From NCBI GenBank assembly GCA_050692055.1, contig JBOGTC010000157.1, positions 1 through 21,124 of the forward strand: 21,124 nt of DNA, in the 5' to 3' direction. The notes under the pieces are model-generated. The model did no database searches and had not been told where the DNA came from. It was given only the letters and a program-made list of their open reading frames with translations. The position numbers were made by a program, and so were the translations under genes. The first letter of the stretch is position 1, and the number at the start of each line of letters is the position of its first letter. Below, one piece after another: positions 9,398 to 16,855 of the stretch. Origin of the DNA: JBOGTC01 sp050692055 (GTDB taxonomy: Bacteria; Chloroflexota; Limnocylindria; QHBO01).

Positions 9398-9999
9398 GCC
9401 GCCACGTCCGCCCAACGCGCGGCGAGCAGCTCGATCCCTCGCCGCCACAGCTCGATTCGAGCCGGGTCATTCAGCCAGGTCGAGGCTCCCGATGGATGCG
9501 GCAGACACAGGACCGATGCGCCCGGCGCCTGATTCCAGGCAAGCTCGCGACCGACAAGGTCATCGAGCCTCGCGGTCTCGCCGAAGGCAAACCGATGCGC
9601 CAGCCCGCCAACCAGCAGCAGGAGGCGCGGCGCCACCAGCCGGATCTCCTCGCGCAGAACGGGGACCCACCGCGCCACCTCCGCGCGCGACGGAGCGCGG
9701 TCGACCGATGTGCCCGGCGCCCGCCCCGGATAGCACTTCCCCACGCTCGTCACGTACCACCGGCCGCGGAAGTCGTCGACGGTGATCCCGGCCAGCGAGA
9801 ACCACCCGCACAACCGCTTTCCCGCGTCCCAGGCGAATGGCAGGCCCGTCTCGATCTCCCGCCAGCCGGGTGCCTGGCCGACGAGCATCGCGCGCTCGGC
9901 GCCATCCCCGGAGAGGACCGGCTTCGCCTCGTCGGGACACGCGGGCATTGCATCCTGCAGGGTGCGCAGCGCGCTGCCGGGCGGTGCCCGCCGCGGCAC
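9394..9999 (-). CDS. uracil-DNA glycosylase superfamily protein
   Basis: UDG-superfamily enzymes remove uracil or related bases from DNA as the first step of base excision repair. The 201 residues show motif 1 GQAPGWREIETGLPF (41-55), a central KCYPG (88-92) matching the KCRPP strand of family 4/5 enzymes, PRLLLLVGGLAHRF (124-137), and motif 2 LPHPSG (166-171) in place of the usual HPS/HPA loop. Family 4 enzymes bind an Fe-S cluster with four cysteines. Only the equivalent of the third (C89) is clearly kept; the fourth position appears to be W111, and the N-terminal pair is reduced to C21. So it is probably cluster-free, and its substrate is uncertain. GTG 9999 is the furthest upstream standard start in this frame. 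The frame stays open further up, and a CTG at 10068 would overlap the previous stop. Confidence 0.8.
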   Translation of the reverse strand: MPRRAPPGSALRTLQDAMPACPDEAKPVLSGDGAERAMLVGQAPGWREIETGLPFAWDAGKRLCGWFSLAGITVDDFRGRWYVTSVGKCYPGRAPGTSVDRAPSRAEVARWVPVLREEIRLVAPRLLLLVGGLAHRFAFGETARLDDLVGRELAWNQAPGASVLCLPHPSGASTWLNDPARIELWRRGIELLAARWADVAA

Positions 10000-10064
10000 C
10001 GGGACCGGCCACTCACCGAGATGGCGGCAGCGCTTCGGCGCCGCGGTCGCGAGGTCGATGGCGC

Positions 10065-10682
10065 TCAGGCGGCCGCTCCGCCGTCGCGCAGGGCATCAGC
10101 GGCGCGCAGGTCGTCCGCGATGGCGATCCGCAGCATGCGTCGTACGCCGTCGCGAATCGGTCCTGCCGCCTCGAGCGCCTCGGTCAGCGCGTCGCGCGCC
10201 GAGTAGAGCCGGTCGATCGGATCGTCCGACATGCGGGGGGCCTGGCCTTCGAGCTCGCGGGCGAAGGCCACGTCCTGCCGCTCGATCTCACCCAGCAGCG
10301 GCGCGGCCGGTCCGAGATCCGAGGCGGCATCGAGCGCATCGGCAAGCTCTTCGCGCGCGAGCTCGAGCCAGCGCAGCCACATCGCGAACTCCTCGTCGGA
10401 GGGCGGCAGCTCATCGAGCGTGAATGCCGCTCTGCGCCGGCCGGCATCCGAGTCCGCAGCTGCGGCACGCTCAACCTCGTACCAGTTGTCGCCCACGAAC
10501 GCGGGCACTTTCTCGCCGTGCTCGCGCAGCCAGCCGGTGAATCGGCTCACGCGCAGTGGGATCGCGGACGCTGCCTCGTCATCGCTCGCGGCGAAGACGG
10601 CGCAGCCCGGGAGCTCAGCGGCGTAGGCACCGACAAGGCCGTTGCCGTCGACATCGGTCTCGACGAAGATCGCGTGGGGCAT
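10065..10682 (-). CDS. HicB-like domain fused to a DinB-like helical domain
   Basis: The N-terminal ~60 residues (AIFVETDVDGNGLVGAYAAELPGC, then WLREHGEKVP) match the HicB-antitoxin fold pattern: a strand, a ...LPGC turn and a helix ending xHGExVP. The C-terminal part from about 93 (PPSDEEFAMWLRWLELAREE, later helices 131-147 and 157-200) resembles the DinB-like four-helix bundle that accompanies this domain in some HicB-like proteins. The histidines that bind metal in true DinB/YfiT enzymes are not visible. No HicA toxin gene lies next to it, so a toxin-antitoxin role is unlikely. ATG 10682 starts 22 bases after the uvrB stop, so it is probably co-transcribed with uvrB. Domain assignment is by pattern only; a repair-linked or regulatory role is inference. 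Confidence 0.65.
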   Translation of the reverse strand: MPHAIFVETDVDGNGLVGAYAAELPGCAVFAASDDEAASAIPLRVSRFTGWLREHGEKVPAFVGDNWYEVERAAAADSDAGRRRAAFTLDELPPSDEEFAMWLRWLELAREELADALDAASDLGPAAPLLGEIERQDVAFARELEGQAPRMSDDPIDRLYSARDALTEALEAAGPIRDGVRRMLRIAIADDLRAADALRDGGAAA

Positions 10683-10704
10683 GGTGCCGGCCACTACAGC
10701 GCCC

Positions 10705-12846
10705 TCATGGCCGCCTCCGGCGCGGCGGACGGCGGCGCGTCCCGGCCGGGATGACGTTGGGGCGCGCGGCGACGCTGAACACCTCGCGCCGGCCGCGGGC
10801 GAAGCCAACGCCGTCCACGCCGTCGGCTGCGGCCGCGGCGTAGACGTCCGCGGGAATGGTGCCTGGCGCCGCATCGAGCTCCTCGCGCAGCCGGCGCAGC
10901 TGCAGGATCTCGTCGCGCAGGGCTGCGGCGCGCTCGAACTCGAGGTTGCGGGCGGCTTCCTTCATCTGCGCTTCGAGCTGGCCCATGAGGGCCGCCACCT
11001 CGTCGCTGGACTTCGCCTCGACCTCCATGGTCGCGCGCTCCTCGGCGACGCGGCGCAGACCCTCGTGGATGTCACGGATGGCCTTGGTGATCGTCTCGGG
11101 CACGATCCCGTGCTCGGCGTTGTAGGCGATCTGCTTCTCGCGGCGCCGATCGGTCTCGTCCATGGCGGCTTGCATCGAGTCCGTGATGCGATCCGCGTAC
11201 ATCAGCACCCGGCCGCCGACGTTGCGCGCGGCGCGGCCGATGACCTGGATCAGCGAGCCCCCGGAGCGCAGGAAGCCTTCCTTGTCCGCGTCCAGGATGG
11301 CGACCAGCGTCACCTCGGGCAGGTCGAGCCCCTCGCGCAACAGGTTGATTCCCACCAGCACGTCGTACACGCCGAGGCGCAGGTCACGCAGGATCTCGAC
11401 GCGCTCGAGGGTGTCGACCTCGGAATGGAGCCACTGGACCTTGATCCCCAGCTCGGCAAGATAGTCGGCGAGGTCCTCGGCCATCTTCTTGGTGAGCGTC
11501 GTGACGATCACCCGTTCCCGGCGCTCGACCGTGGCGCGGATCTCGGCCAGCAGGTCGTCGATCTGGCCGCTCGTGGGCCGAACGGTGATGACCGGGTCCA
11601 CCACGCCGGTGGGGCGGATGAACTGCTCGGCCACCCGCTCGGCACGCTCGCGCTCATAGGGACCGGGCGTCGCGGACATGTAGACGATCTGGTTCAGGTG
11701 ATCCTCGAACTCCTCGAACGTCAGGGGGCGATTGTCGAGCGCCGATGGCAGGCGGAAGCCGAAGTCGACCAGGATCTCCTTGCGGGTCCGGTCGTTCTTG
11801 TACATGCCGTGGACCTGCGGGATGGTGATGTGGCTCTCGTCGACCACGAGCAGGAAGTCGGTAGGGAAGTAGTCGATCAAGGTCCATGGCCGCGAGCCGA
11901 CCTCGCGTCCCGCCAGGTGCCTCGAGTAGTTCTCGATGCCAGAGCAGTAGCCGACCTCGCGCATCATCTCGAGATCGAACAGCGTGCGCTGCCGGAGCCG
12001 CGCGGCCTCCAGGTCCCGCCCCTCGGAGGCCAGCATCCTCGTGTGCTCCTCCATCTCGGCCTCGATCGCCTCCATGGCGACGAGCATCTTCTCGCGCGGC
12101 GTGACATAGTGCGTCGCCGGGTAGAAGTTGACCTCGCTGCGCTCCGCCAGCACCTCGCCGGTCAGGTCGTCGATCTCCACGATCCGCTCGACCTGGTCGC
12201 CGAAGAAGTCGACGCGGACCACGTACTCGCCATGCGGTGGCTGGACCTCCAATACGTCGCCCCTGACGCGGAAGCGTGAGCGCTCGAGCGCCGCGTCGTT
12301 GCGCTGGTACTGCAGGTCGACGAGGTGGCGCAGGATCCCGTCGCGACGATAGGAGGCCCCCCGCTTGAGGCTGATGACGGTGGCGCCGTAGTCGACCGGC
12401 GCGCCGAGGCCGTAGATGGCCGACACCGACGCCTCGATCACCACGTCGCGCCGCTCGAACAGAGCGCGCGTGGCGTTGTGCCGCAGCCGGTCGATCTCGT
12501 CGTTGCGGGACGAGTCCTTCTCGATGTACGTATCGGTCCGGGGCAGGTAGGCCTCCGGCTGGAAGTAGTCGTAGTAGCTGACGAAGTACTCGACCGCGTT
12601 GTCCGGGAAGAACTCGCGGAACTCCTGGTAGAGCTGCGCGGCGAGTGTCTTGTTGTGCGCCATGACCAGCGTCGGGCGGTGGACGGCCTCGATCACCTTC
12701 GCGGCGGTGTAGGTCTTGCCGGTCCCCGTGGCACCCAGCAGCACCTGGTGGCGCAGGCCGTCGGCCAGGCCCGCGGTCAGCGCCGAGATCGCCGCCGGCT
12801 GGTCACCGGTGGGCTCGTAGGGGGCGTGCACCTTGAGATCGGGCAT
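10705..12846 (-). CDS. uvrB: excinuclease ABC subunit B
   Basis: UvrB takes over the lesion from UvrA, checks the strand with its beta-hairpin and recruits UvrC. The 713-residue protein is complete. It has Walker A GATGTGKT (38-45), the damage-probing hairpin YYDYFQPEAYLPRTDTYIEK (91-110), DESH (336-339), YMSATPG (389-395), the helicase motif V-VI region (about 497-541, with QVIGRAARN) and the UVR coiled coil that binds UvrC (about 614-655). The tail after about 658 is an unusual low-complexity extension ending TRRRPPRRRRP, absent from the usual ~670-residue proteins and able to contact DNA. The ATG at 12846 fits the family start and lies 9 bases after a TAGAAT box with no Shine-Dalgarno sequence. 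Unlike uvrA, no GAACN4GTTC box is visible upstream. It heads a probable four-gene unit running down to 8867. Confidence 0.98.
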   Translation of the reverse strand: MPDLKVHAPYEPTGDQPAAISALTAGLADGLRHQVLLGATGTGKTYTAAKVIEAVHRPTLVMAHNKTLAAQLYQEFREFFPDNAVEYFVSYYDYFQPEAYLPRTDTYIEKDSSRNDEIDRLRHNATRALFERRDVVIEASVSAIYGLGAPVDYGATVISLKRGASYRRDGILRHLVDLQYQRNDAALERSRFRVRGDVLEVQPPHGEYVVRVDFFGDQVERIVEIDDLTGEVLAERSEVNFYPATHYVTPREKMLVAMEAIEAEMEEHTRMLASEGRDLEAARLRQRTLFDLEMMREVGYCSGIENYSRHLAGREVGSRPWTLIDYFPTDFLLVVDESHITIPQVHGMYKNDRTRKEILVDFGFRLPSALDNRPLTFEEFEDHLNQIVYMSATPGPYERERAERVAEQFIRPTGVVDPVITVRPTSGQIDDLLAEIRATVERRERVIVTTLTKKMAEDLADYLAELGIKVQWLHSEVDTLERVEILRDLRLGVYDVLVGINLLREGLDLPEVTLVAILDADKEGFLRSGGSLIQVIGRAARNVGGRVLMYADRITDSMQAAMDETDRRREKQIAYNAEHGIVPETITKAIRDIHEGLRRVAEERATMEVEAKSSDEVAALMGQLEAQMKEAARNLEFERAAALRDEILQLRRLREELDAAPGTIPADVYAAAAADGVDGVGFARGRREVFSVAARPNVIPAGTRRRPPRRRRP

Positions 12847-12855
12847 GGACGATCG

Positions 12856-12861
12856 ATTCTA
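12856..12861 (-). promoter_or_regulatory. uvrB -10 box, near-leaderless start
   Basis: TAGAAT on the minus strand ends 9 bases before the uvrB ATG, with no Shine-Dalgarno sequence between them. This is the same arrangement as at uvrA, polA and the J-domain gene. No clear -35 box is visible. Confidence 0.45.
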
Positions 12862-12930
12862 GCCGCGCCGCTCCATCCGTACCGCGTCGAGCGCGCCAAG
12901 GGGCCTATGTCAGCGGCAGCGGACCCTTCC

Positions 12931-12936
12931 TAGACT
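12931..12936 (+). promoter_or_regulatory. possible -10 box for the pilus genes
   Basis: TAGACT lies 37 bases before the ATG at 12974 in the divergent uvrB-tadE spacer. There is no good -35 match 17 bases upstream, so the assignment rests on the hexamer alone. Confidence 0.3.
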
Positions 12937-12973
12937 CGCTCATGGGCAACCGACCTCGCTGCAGCAGCGGACC

Positions 12974-13516
12974 ATGCCACTATTTCTTGAACCGAACCAC
13001 AGACCGATGCCGGCCGTACCGGCCGGGAGCCGCCGCCCGCGAGGGCCGCGCGGCCAGGCGATGGTGGAATTCGCCGCCGTCCTGCTGCCGCTCATTCTCG
13101 TGCTCGTCGGAATTATCCAGTTCGGCTTCCTCTTCTCGGCATACGTCGGGGTCAGCAACGCCGCGCGCGAGGCGGCGCGCTCCGGGACGATCTACGAGTA
13201 CGACGCCAACGAGGGCCAGGGCCAGAACGACCTCGAGCGTTGCCAGGCGGTCCTCGCGGCGGCCGGTCAGTCCCTCGATCCCGCGGTCCCGGGCGAGTTC
13301 TCCGGCAACTGCTCCGCGGTGACCGGCGGAGGTGACCTCACCATCGCGTACCCTGACTCGAGCACCTGCACCGGCTCGTCGCGGACGGGCTGCCTCATCG
13401 AGATCACGCTCACTTACCGCCAGCCGCTCTTCGTGCCGCTCGTCGGCACCTTCCTCAGCACCGACGGCAGTGATCGCCTCACGCTGCGGGCCGCCGTGAC
13501 GATGGTGATCAACTGA
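12974..13516 (+). CDS. TadE-like pilus assembly protein
   Basis: TadE-family pseudopilins help assemble Flp/Tad pili and are processed by a TadV-type peptidase. The 180-residue product has a basic N-terminus, then RGQAMVEFAAVLLPLILVLV (26-45), with the conserved glutamate E32 five residues after G27, the hydrophobic segment reaching about 55, and SNAAREAARSG (61-71), all diagnostic of the TadE domain. The C-terminal ~100 residues are extracellular, with cysteines that could pair. ATG 12974 gives a 29-residue head before the domain. ATG 13007 is an alternative, and neither has a strong ribosome binding site. The stop overlaps the next start by one base (TGATG). Confidence 0.85.
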   Translation: MPLFLEPNHRPMPAVPAGSRRPRGPRGQAMVEFAAVLLPLILVLVGIIQFGFLFSAYVGVSNAAREAARSGTIYEYDANEGQGQNDLERCQAVLAAAGQSLDPAVPGEFSGNCSAVTGGGDLTIAYPDSSTCTGSSRTGCLIEITLTYRQPLFVPLVGTFLSTDGSDRLTLRAAVTMVIN

Positions 13517-15438
13517 TGGCCGAGAGCGAACGCGGACAGGTCCTCGTGGTCGTCGCCATCGCGCTCGTCGTGTTGCTCGGCGCCTCGGCATTCACGATCG
13601 ACCTCGGGCGTCGTGCTGCCGAGGAGCGCTTCCTCCAGAACGCGGCGGACGCTGCGGCGCTGGCCGCATGCAACGCGCTGATCGACGGAGCCTCCGAGGC
13701 GGCCTCGCTCCAGAGGGCGCGCGACGTGGCCGACCTCAATCTCGCGGGCTCACCGGCTGGATCGGGCACAAGCATCGCCGCGACCGGGAACGAGGAATTC
13801 GTCGACGGCTACCACGGCAACCCTTATCAGTTGACGAACGGCGCGCTCATCGAGAACGAGAGCGTCTTCGTCGCGATCGATGCCGACGTGGACACGACCA
13901 TCGGGCGGGTCCTCGGCCGTGCATCGCTGGGCGCGCTGGGCCGCGCACGGTGCGCCCTCGAGGCTCAGCCGGCGCTGCCGTTCGTCGCCCGTCGCTACCA
14001 CGATCCGCCCGGCCCAGGAGGTGGCTTCGTCGATCATGTCGCTACTGGCGCCACGAGCGAGAGCGGCGCCGTGGACCCTACTGATCCTCGCGGCTACGAC
14101 GGCAGGACGCCGGCCAGCGAGCTCGCACCCGGACCGGAGTTCCTGATCTTCGGCCCTCACAGCCAGGCGACGAACAACTCGTTCCGCGGGTTCATAGCGC
14201 TCGACGTCCGCGACTTCACCCACGACACGTCGCGCAAGTACTACAACGGTGCCACGGACACGATGAGCGCGAACACCCTGAAGAATCACCACGCGGCCTA
14301 CATCACCGAGGGGTATCCGGGCCCTGCCTTCCCGGCGGTGGCCAATCCGCCCACCGGCGCGACCCAGGTCGGGATCATGAACGGCACGACCAACGCCCAT
14401 ACAACGCAGCCATTCGCTGACGCGTACGCGGAGGGCGACCGGATCATGCTGGCCCTCTACAACGGCACCGTGATGGCGATCCCCGACTTCTCGATCCAAC
14501 CCCCGGTCGAGATCGCGCTGCCGGCCACCACGACGGCGCCCGTCAACGGACCAACCTTCGAGGTTTCGCGAAACGCCGCCTTTTCGAGCCTCGTCACGTT
14601 CAGTCTGGCTGGCGATTCGGGCGCGGCAGCGACCGGACACTCCGAGTACGACATCCTCCCCGTTCCGTCGGTCACACCGCCGGCCGCCGGTCAGATCGAC
14701 GAGCCAACCTTCTCGCCCGACGGCTTCGTGCCCGCCGCCGGGGGCACGGACGTCAGTATGCTTGATATCTCCACCAACGCCGTTCCAGAGGGCGTCTATA
14801 CCGTCTGGCTGGAGGGCGAGGCCGGCTCCCCCTACTACCAGACTCGACGCCAGCCGGTCCCGGTGCGGATCGGGACCGTCAACCGTGACTTCAGCCTGGA
14901 CGGGTCGATCCTCGACGGCGCAACTGAGACACTCGGCGGCACCATTACGCTGCCGATCAACGTCGCGACCGGGACTGGGGGTGCGGCATGGGACGACGGC
15001 ACCGGAACGGCCACGGCCGTCGCGCTCTCCTGGGATCCCGGGTCGCTGACCGATTGCAGCCACAATGCCGAGGCTCTCGGTACCGGAAGCATTTCCTTCA
15101 GTTCCACGAGCGTCACGCCCACCTCCGGCGCAGGGACAAATTCGACCCTGACCATCAGTGCCGGCAGCCTTGCCTCAGGCTGCTACCTCTTCACCCTGAG
15201 GGCGCAGGGGGTTAACGCCGACGGGCAGCCGGTCGTGCGTCTGAAGCACGTCCAGTTCACGGTCGCGGCCACGAGCGGCCCGAGCGAGTACGTGGACATC
15301 ATCGGATTCGCCGTGTTCGAGGTCACCGACATCGGGGCGAATACCATCCGGGGCCAGGCCATCACCGGCATCTACGCCGACCCCAACGACCTCGCCCTGC
15401 GCACCGCTCAGCGACCGCGCCTCGTCCCCTGGAACTGA
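13516..15438 (+). CDS. TadG-like pilus-associated surface protein
   Basis: The 640-residue protein begins ESERGQVLVVVAIALVVLLG (3-22), a TadE/TadG-type membrane helix, followed by AFTIDLGRRAAEERFLQNAADAAALA (25-50), the conserved TadG N-terminal region. Residues about 60-630 are extracellular, rich in Thr, Ser, Gly and Ala. At least two beta-sandwich-like stretches are suggested (about 330-460 and 460-600), and the end is aromatic and compact (EYVDIIGFAVFEVTDIG...). No von Willebrand MIDAS motif (DxSxS) was seen, unlike many long TadG proteins. It overlaps the TadE gene by one base, so the two are made together. It may be a minor pilus component or a surface adhesin; only the N-terminus supports the family call. 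Confidence 0.75.
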   Translation: MAESERGQVLVVVAIALVVLLGASAFTIDLGRRAAEERFLQNAADAAALAACNALIDGASEAASLQRARDVADLNLAGSPAGSGTSIAATGNEEFVDGYHGNPYQLTNGALIENESVFVAIDADVDTTIGRVLGRASLGALGRARCALEAQPALPFVARRYHDPPGPGGGFVDHVATGATSESGAVDPTDPRGYDGRTPASELAPGPEFLIFGPHSQATNNSFRGFIALDVRDFTHDTSRKYYNGATDTMSANTLKNHHAAYITEGYPGPAFPAVANPPTGATQVGIMNGTTNAHTTQPFADAYAEGDRIMLALYNGTVMAIPDFSIQPPVEIALPATTTAPVNGPTFEVSRNAAFSSLVTFSLAGDSGAAATGHSEYDILPVPSVTPPAAGQIDEPTFSPDGFVPAAGGTDVSMLDISTNAVPEGVYTVWLEGEAGSPYYQTRRQPVPVRIGTVNRDFSLDGSILDGATETLGGTITLPINVATGTGGAAWDDGTGTATAVALSWDPGSLTDCSHNAEALGTGSISFSSTSVTPTSGAGTNSTLTISAGSLASGCYLFTLRAQGVNADGQPVVRLKHVQFTVAATSGPSEYVDIIGFAVFEVTDIGANTIRGQAITGIYADPNDLALRTAQRPRLVPWN

Positions 15439-15470
15439 TTCCGAACCCGCAGGAGCACCACCAGCCCACC

Positions 15471-16277
15471 ATGGAACTCGAGTACTCCGACAAGAACTCG
15501 CGCCGATCCAAGGTCTATATCGCCGTCGGCCTCATCATCGCGCTGCTCGTCGCCGGAACGGTGTTCGTGGCGCTGCAGGCGAGCGGCCTGACCGGCGAGC
15601 GGGAGGTCGCCAGTCGGACCGTGGTGGTTGCCGCCCGCGAGATCGCGGCGCGCAAACAGATCGAGGAGGGCGACCTCACCACGCGGACGGTGCCGATCGA
15701 TCCGACCAACGAGACCGCCTTCAGCCGGCTCGACGAGGTGGTGGGCCGCGTCGCCGGGACCTCCGTCGCCGCGGGCCAGCTGCTGACGCGGAACGTGCTC
15801 GCCTCGACGACCGAGGGCCAGCCCTTCTCGATCCTGGAGCCTGGGGTCGAATACGACGCCTCGATGCCCGACCTGCGCGCCGTCAGCGTCAACGTCCCCG
15901 ACGAGCGTGCGGTGGCTGGCACCCTGCAGGCCGGGCAGCGCATCGATCTCATCGCGACGCTCACGGTCAACCCGGTCATCGGCGAGGCCGGCGCCGAGGA
16001 GGCCGCCGACAACGACCTCGTCGCGGGACCATCGACCAAGACGACGCTGCAGGCGCTCGAGATCCTCTCGCGCAACGGCGCGCTCTACATCCTCCGCACC
16101 GATCTGGGGACCGCCGAGCAGATCGCCGAGCTCATCGCGGCCGGCGCGCAGTTCACGCTCGCGCTGCGAGCCGAAGCGGACGACCGCGTCGCCGAGACCG
16201 AGGGCTCGACCATCGACATGCTCCTCGAGGAGTTCGGGTTCCCGGCGCCGGAGATCGCGGACCTCGAGGGCCGCTAG
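15471..16277 (+). CDS. cpaB: Flp pilus assembly protein CpaB (SAF domain)
   Basis: CpaB/RcpC proteins belong to the Tad pilus machine and sit in the envelope near the secretin or pore. The 268 residues have an N-terminal membrane anchor (about 15-36), the SAF domain that follows (RTVVVAAREIAARKQIEEGDL, about 49-110, with the GxxLTRNVL end), and a second domain with AVSVNVPDERAVAGTLQAGQ and RIDLIATL typical of RcpC/CpaB. It lies 32 bases after the TadG-like gene. A CAGGAG stands further upstream of the ATG than is usual. No secretin, TadA ATPase, TadB/C or prepilin gene is in this window, so the rest of the machine must be elsewhere. It ends 2 bases from the convergent coaE stop. Confidence 0.85.
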   Translation: MELEYSDKNSRRSKVYIAVGLIIALLVAGTVFVALQASGLTGEREVASRTVVVAAREIAARKQIEEGDLTTRTVPIDPTNETAFSRLDEVVGRVAGTSVAAGQLLTRNVLASTTEGQPFSILEPGVEYDASMPDLRAVSVNVPDERAVAGTLQAGQRIDLIATLTVNPVIGEAGAEEAADNDLVAGPSTKTTLQALEILSRNGALYILRTDLGTAEQIAELIAAGAQFTLALRAEADDRVAETEGSTIDMLLEEFGFPAPEIADLEGR

Positions 16278-16284
16278 CGCTAGC
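16273..16284. other. 12-bp palindrome holding both convergent stop codons
   Basis: GCTAGCGCTAGC is a perfect palindrome in which the plus-strand TAG (16275-16277) ends cpaB and the minus-strand TAG (16282-16280) ends coaE. No longer terminator hairpin is visible between the two genes. Confidence 0.6.
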
Positions 16285-16855
16285 TCCCGCCGAGCAGCGA
16301 GGACAGCGCCGCCTGGACCTGGCGGCGCGTCTCCTCCATCGCGGCCGATCCGTCGATCACGACGTGTGCGGCGGCCAGCTTCTCGTCCTGCGGCGACTGG
16401 CTGGCCAAACGCCGGCGGGCGGTCGCCTCGTCCATGCCGCGCGACGCCGCCAGCCGGCGGAGGGCGTCGGCCTCCTCGCAGCGCACGACCCAGATCTGGT
16501 CGCAGCCATCGGCGAGCGGCGACTCGAGCAGCTTGATGGCCTCGACGCTGGTGGCCTCCACCCCGCCCTCGGCCAGCTCGGCGAGCCGCGCGCGCACGGC
16601 GCCGCGGACGCGCGGGTGGAGGATGCGCTCCAGGTCGCGCAGCGCCTGGGCGTCGCCGAAGACCATCTCGGCCAGCACGCCGGCGTCATACGTCCCGAAG
16701 CGCCGCAGGATAGCAGCGCGGGCGTCGGCATCGTTGTGGCGGATTTCGCGCGCCACCGCATCGGCGTCGATCACCGCCACGCCCAGGTCGCGCAGCATGC
16801 CCGCCACCGTCGACTTCCCGCAGCCGATGTTGCCGGTGAGGCCAATCACCTTCAT
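16280..16855 (-). CDS. coaE: dephospho-CoA kinase
   Basis: CoaE phosphorylates dephospho-CoA at the 3'-hydroxyl of ribose, the last step of coenzyme A synthesis. The 191-residue protein starts MKVIGLTGNIGCGKSTVAGM with the P-loop at 8-16, followed by the conserved VIDADAVARE, the lid region IKLLESPLADGCDQIWVV, and RLASQSPQDEKLAAAHVVIDG near the end, all family hallmarks. ATG 16855 is fixed by the N-terminal P-loop and by the ATGA overlap with the mutM stop. The same frame is open far upstream over mutM and polA, but that is chance. The polA-mutM-coaE order is common in Gram-positive-type genomes. Confidence 0.95.
   Translation of the reverse strand: MKVIGLTGNIGCGKSTVAGMLRDLGVAVIDADAVAREIRHNDADARAAILRRFGTYDAGVLAEMVFGDAQALRDLERILHPRVRGAVRARLAELAEGGVEATSVEAIKLLESPLADGCDQIWVVRCEEADALRRLAASRGMDEATARRRLASQSPQDEKLAAAHVVIDGSAAMEETRRQVQAALSSLLGGS

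Noticed and set aside
10065..10682. A HicAB toxin-antitoxin pair
   Set aside because: There is no small HicA-like gene on either side; the neighbours are uvrB and a UDG-like gene.
10642..12279. A 545-codon plus-strand frame opposite uvrB
   Set aside because: Same mirror effect; uvrB on the other strand is unmistakable.
12847..12973. LexA box upstream of uvrB
   Set aside because: I found no GAACN4GTTC dyad or close variant in the spacer.
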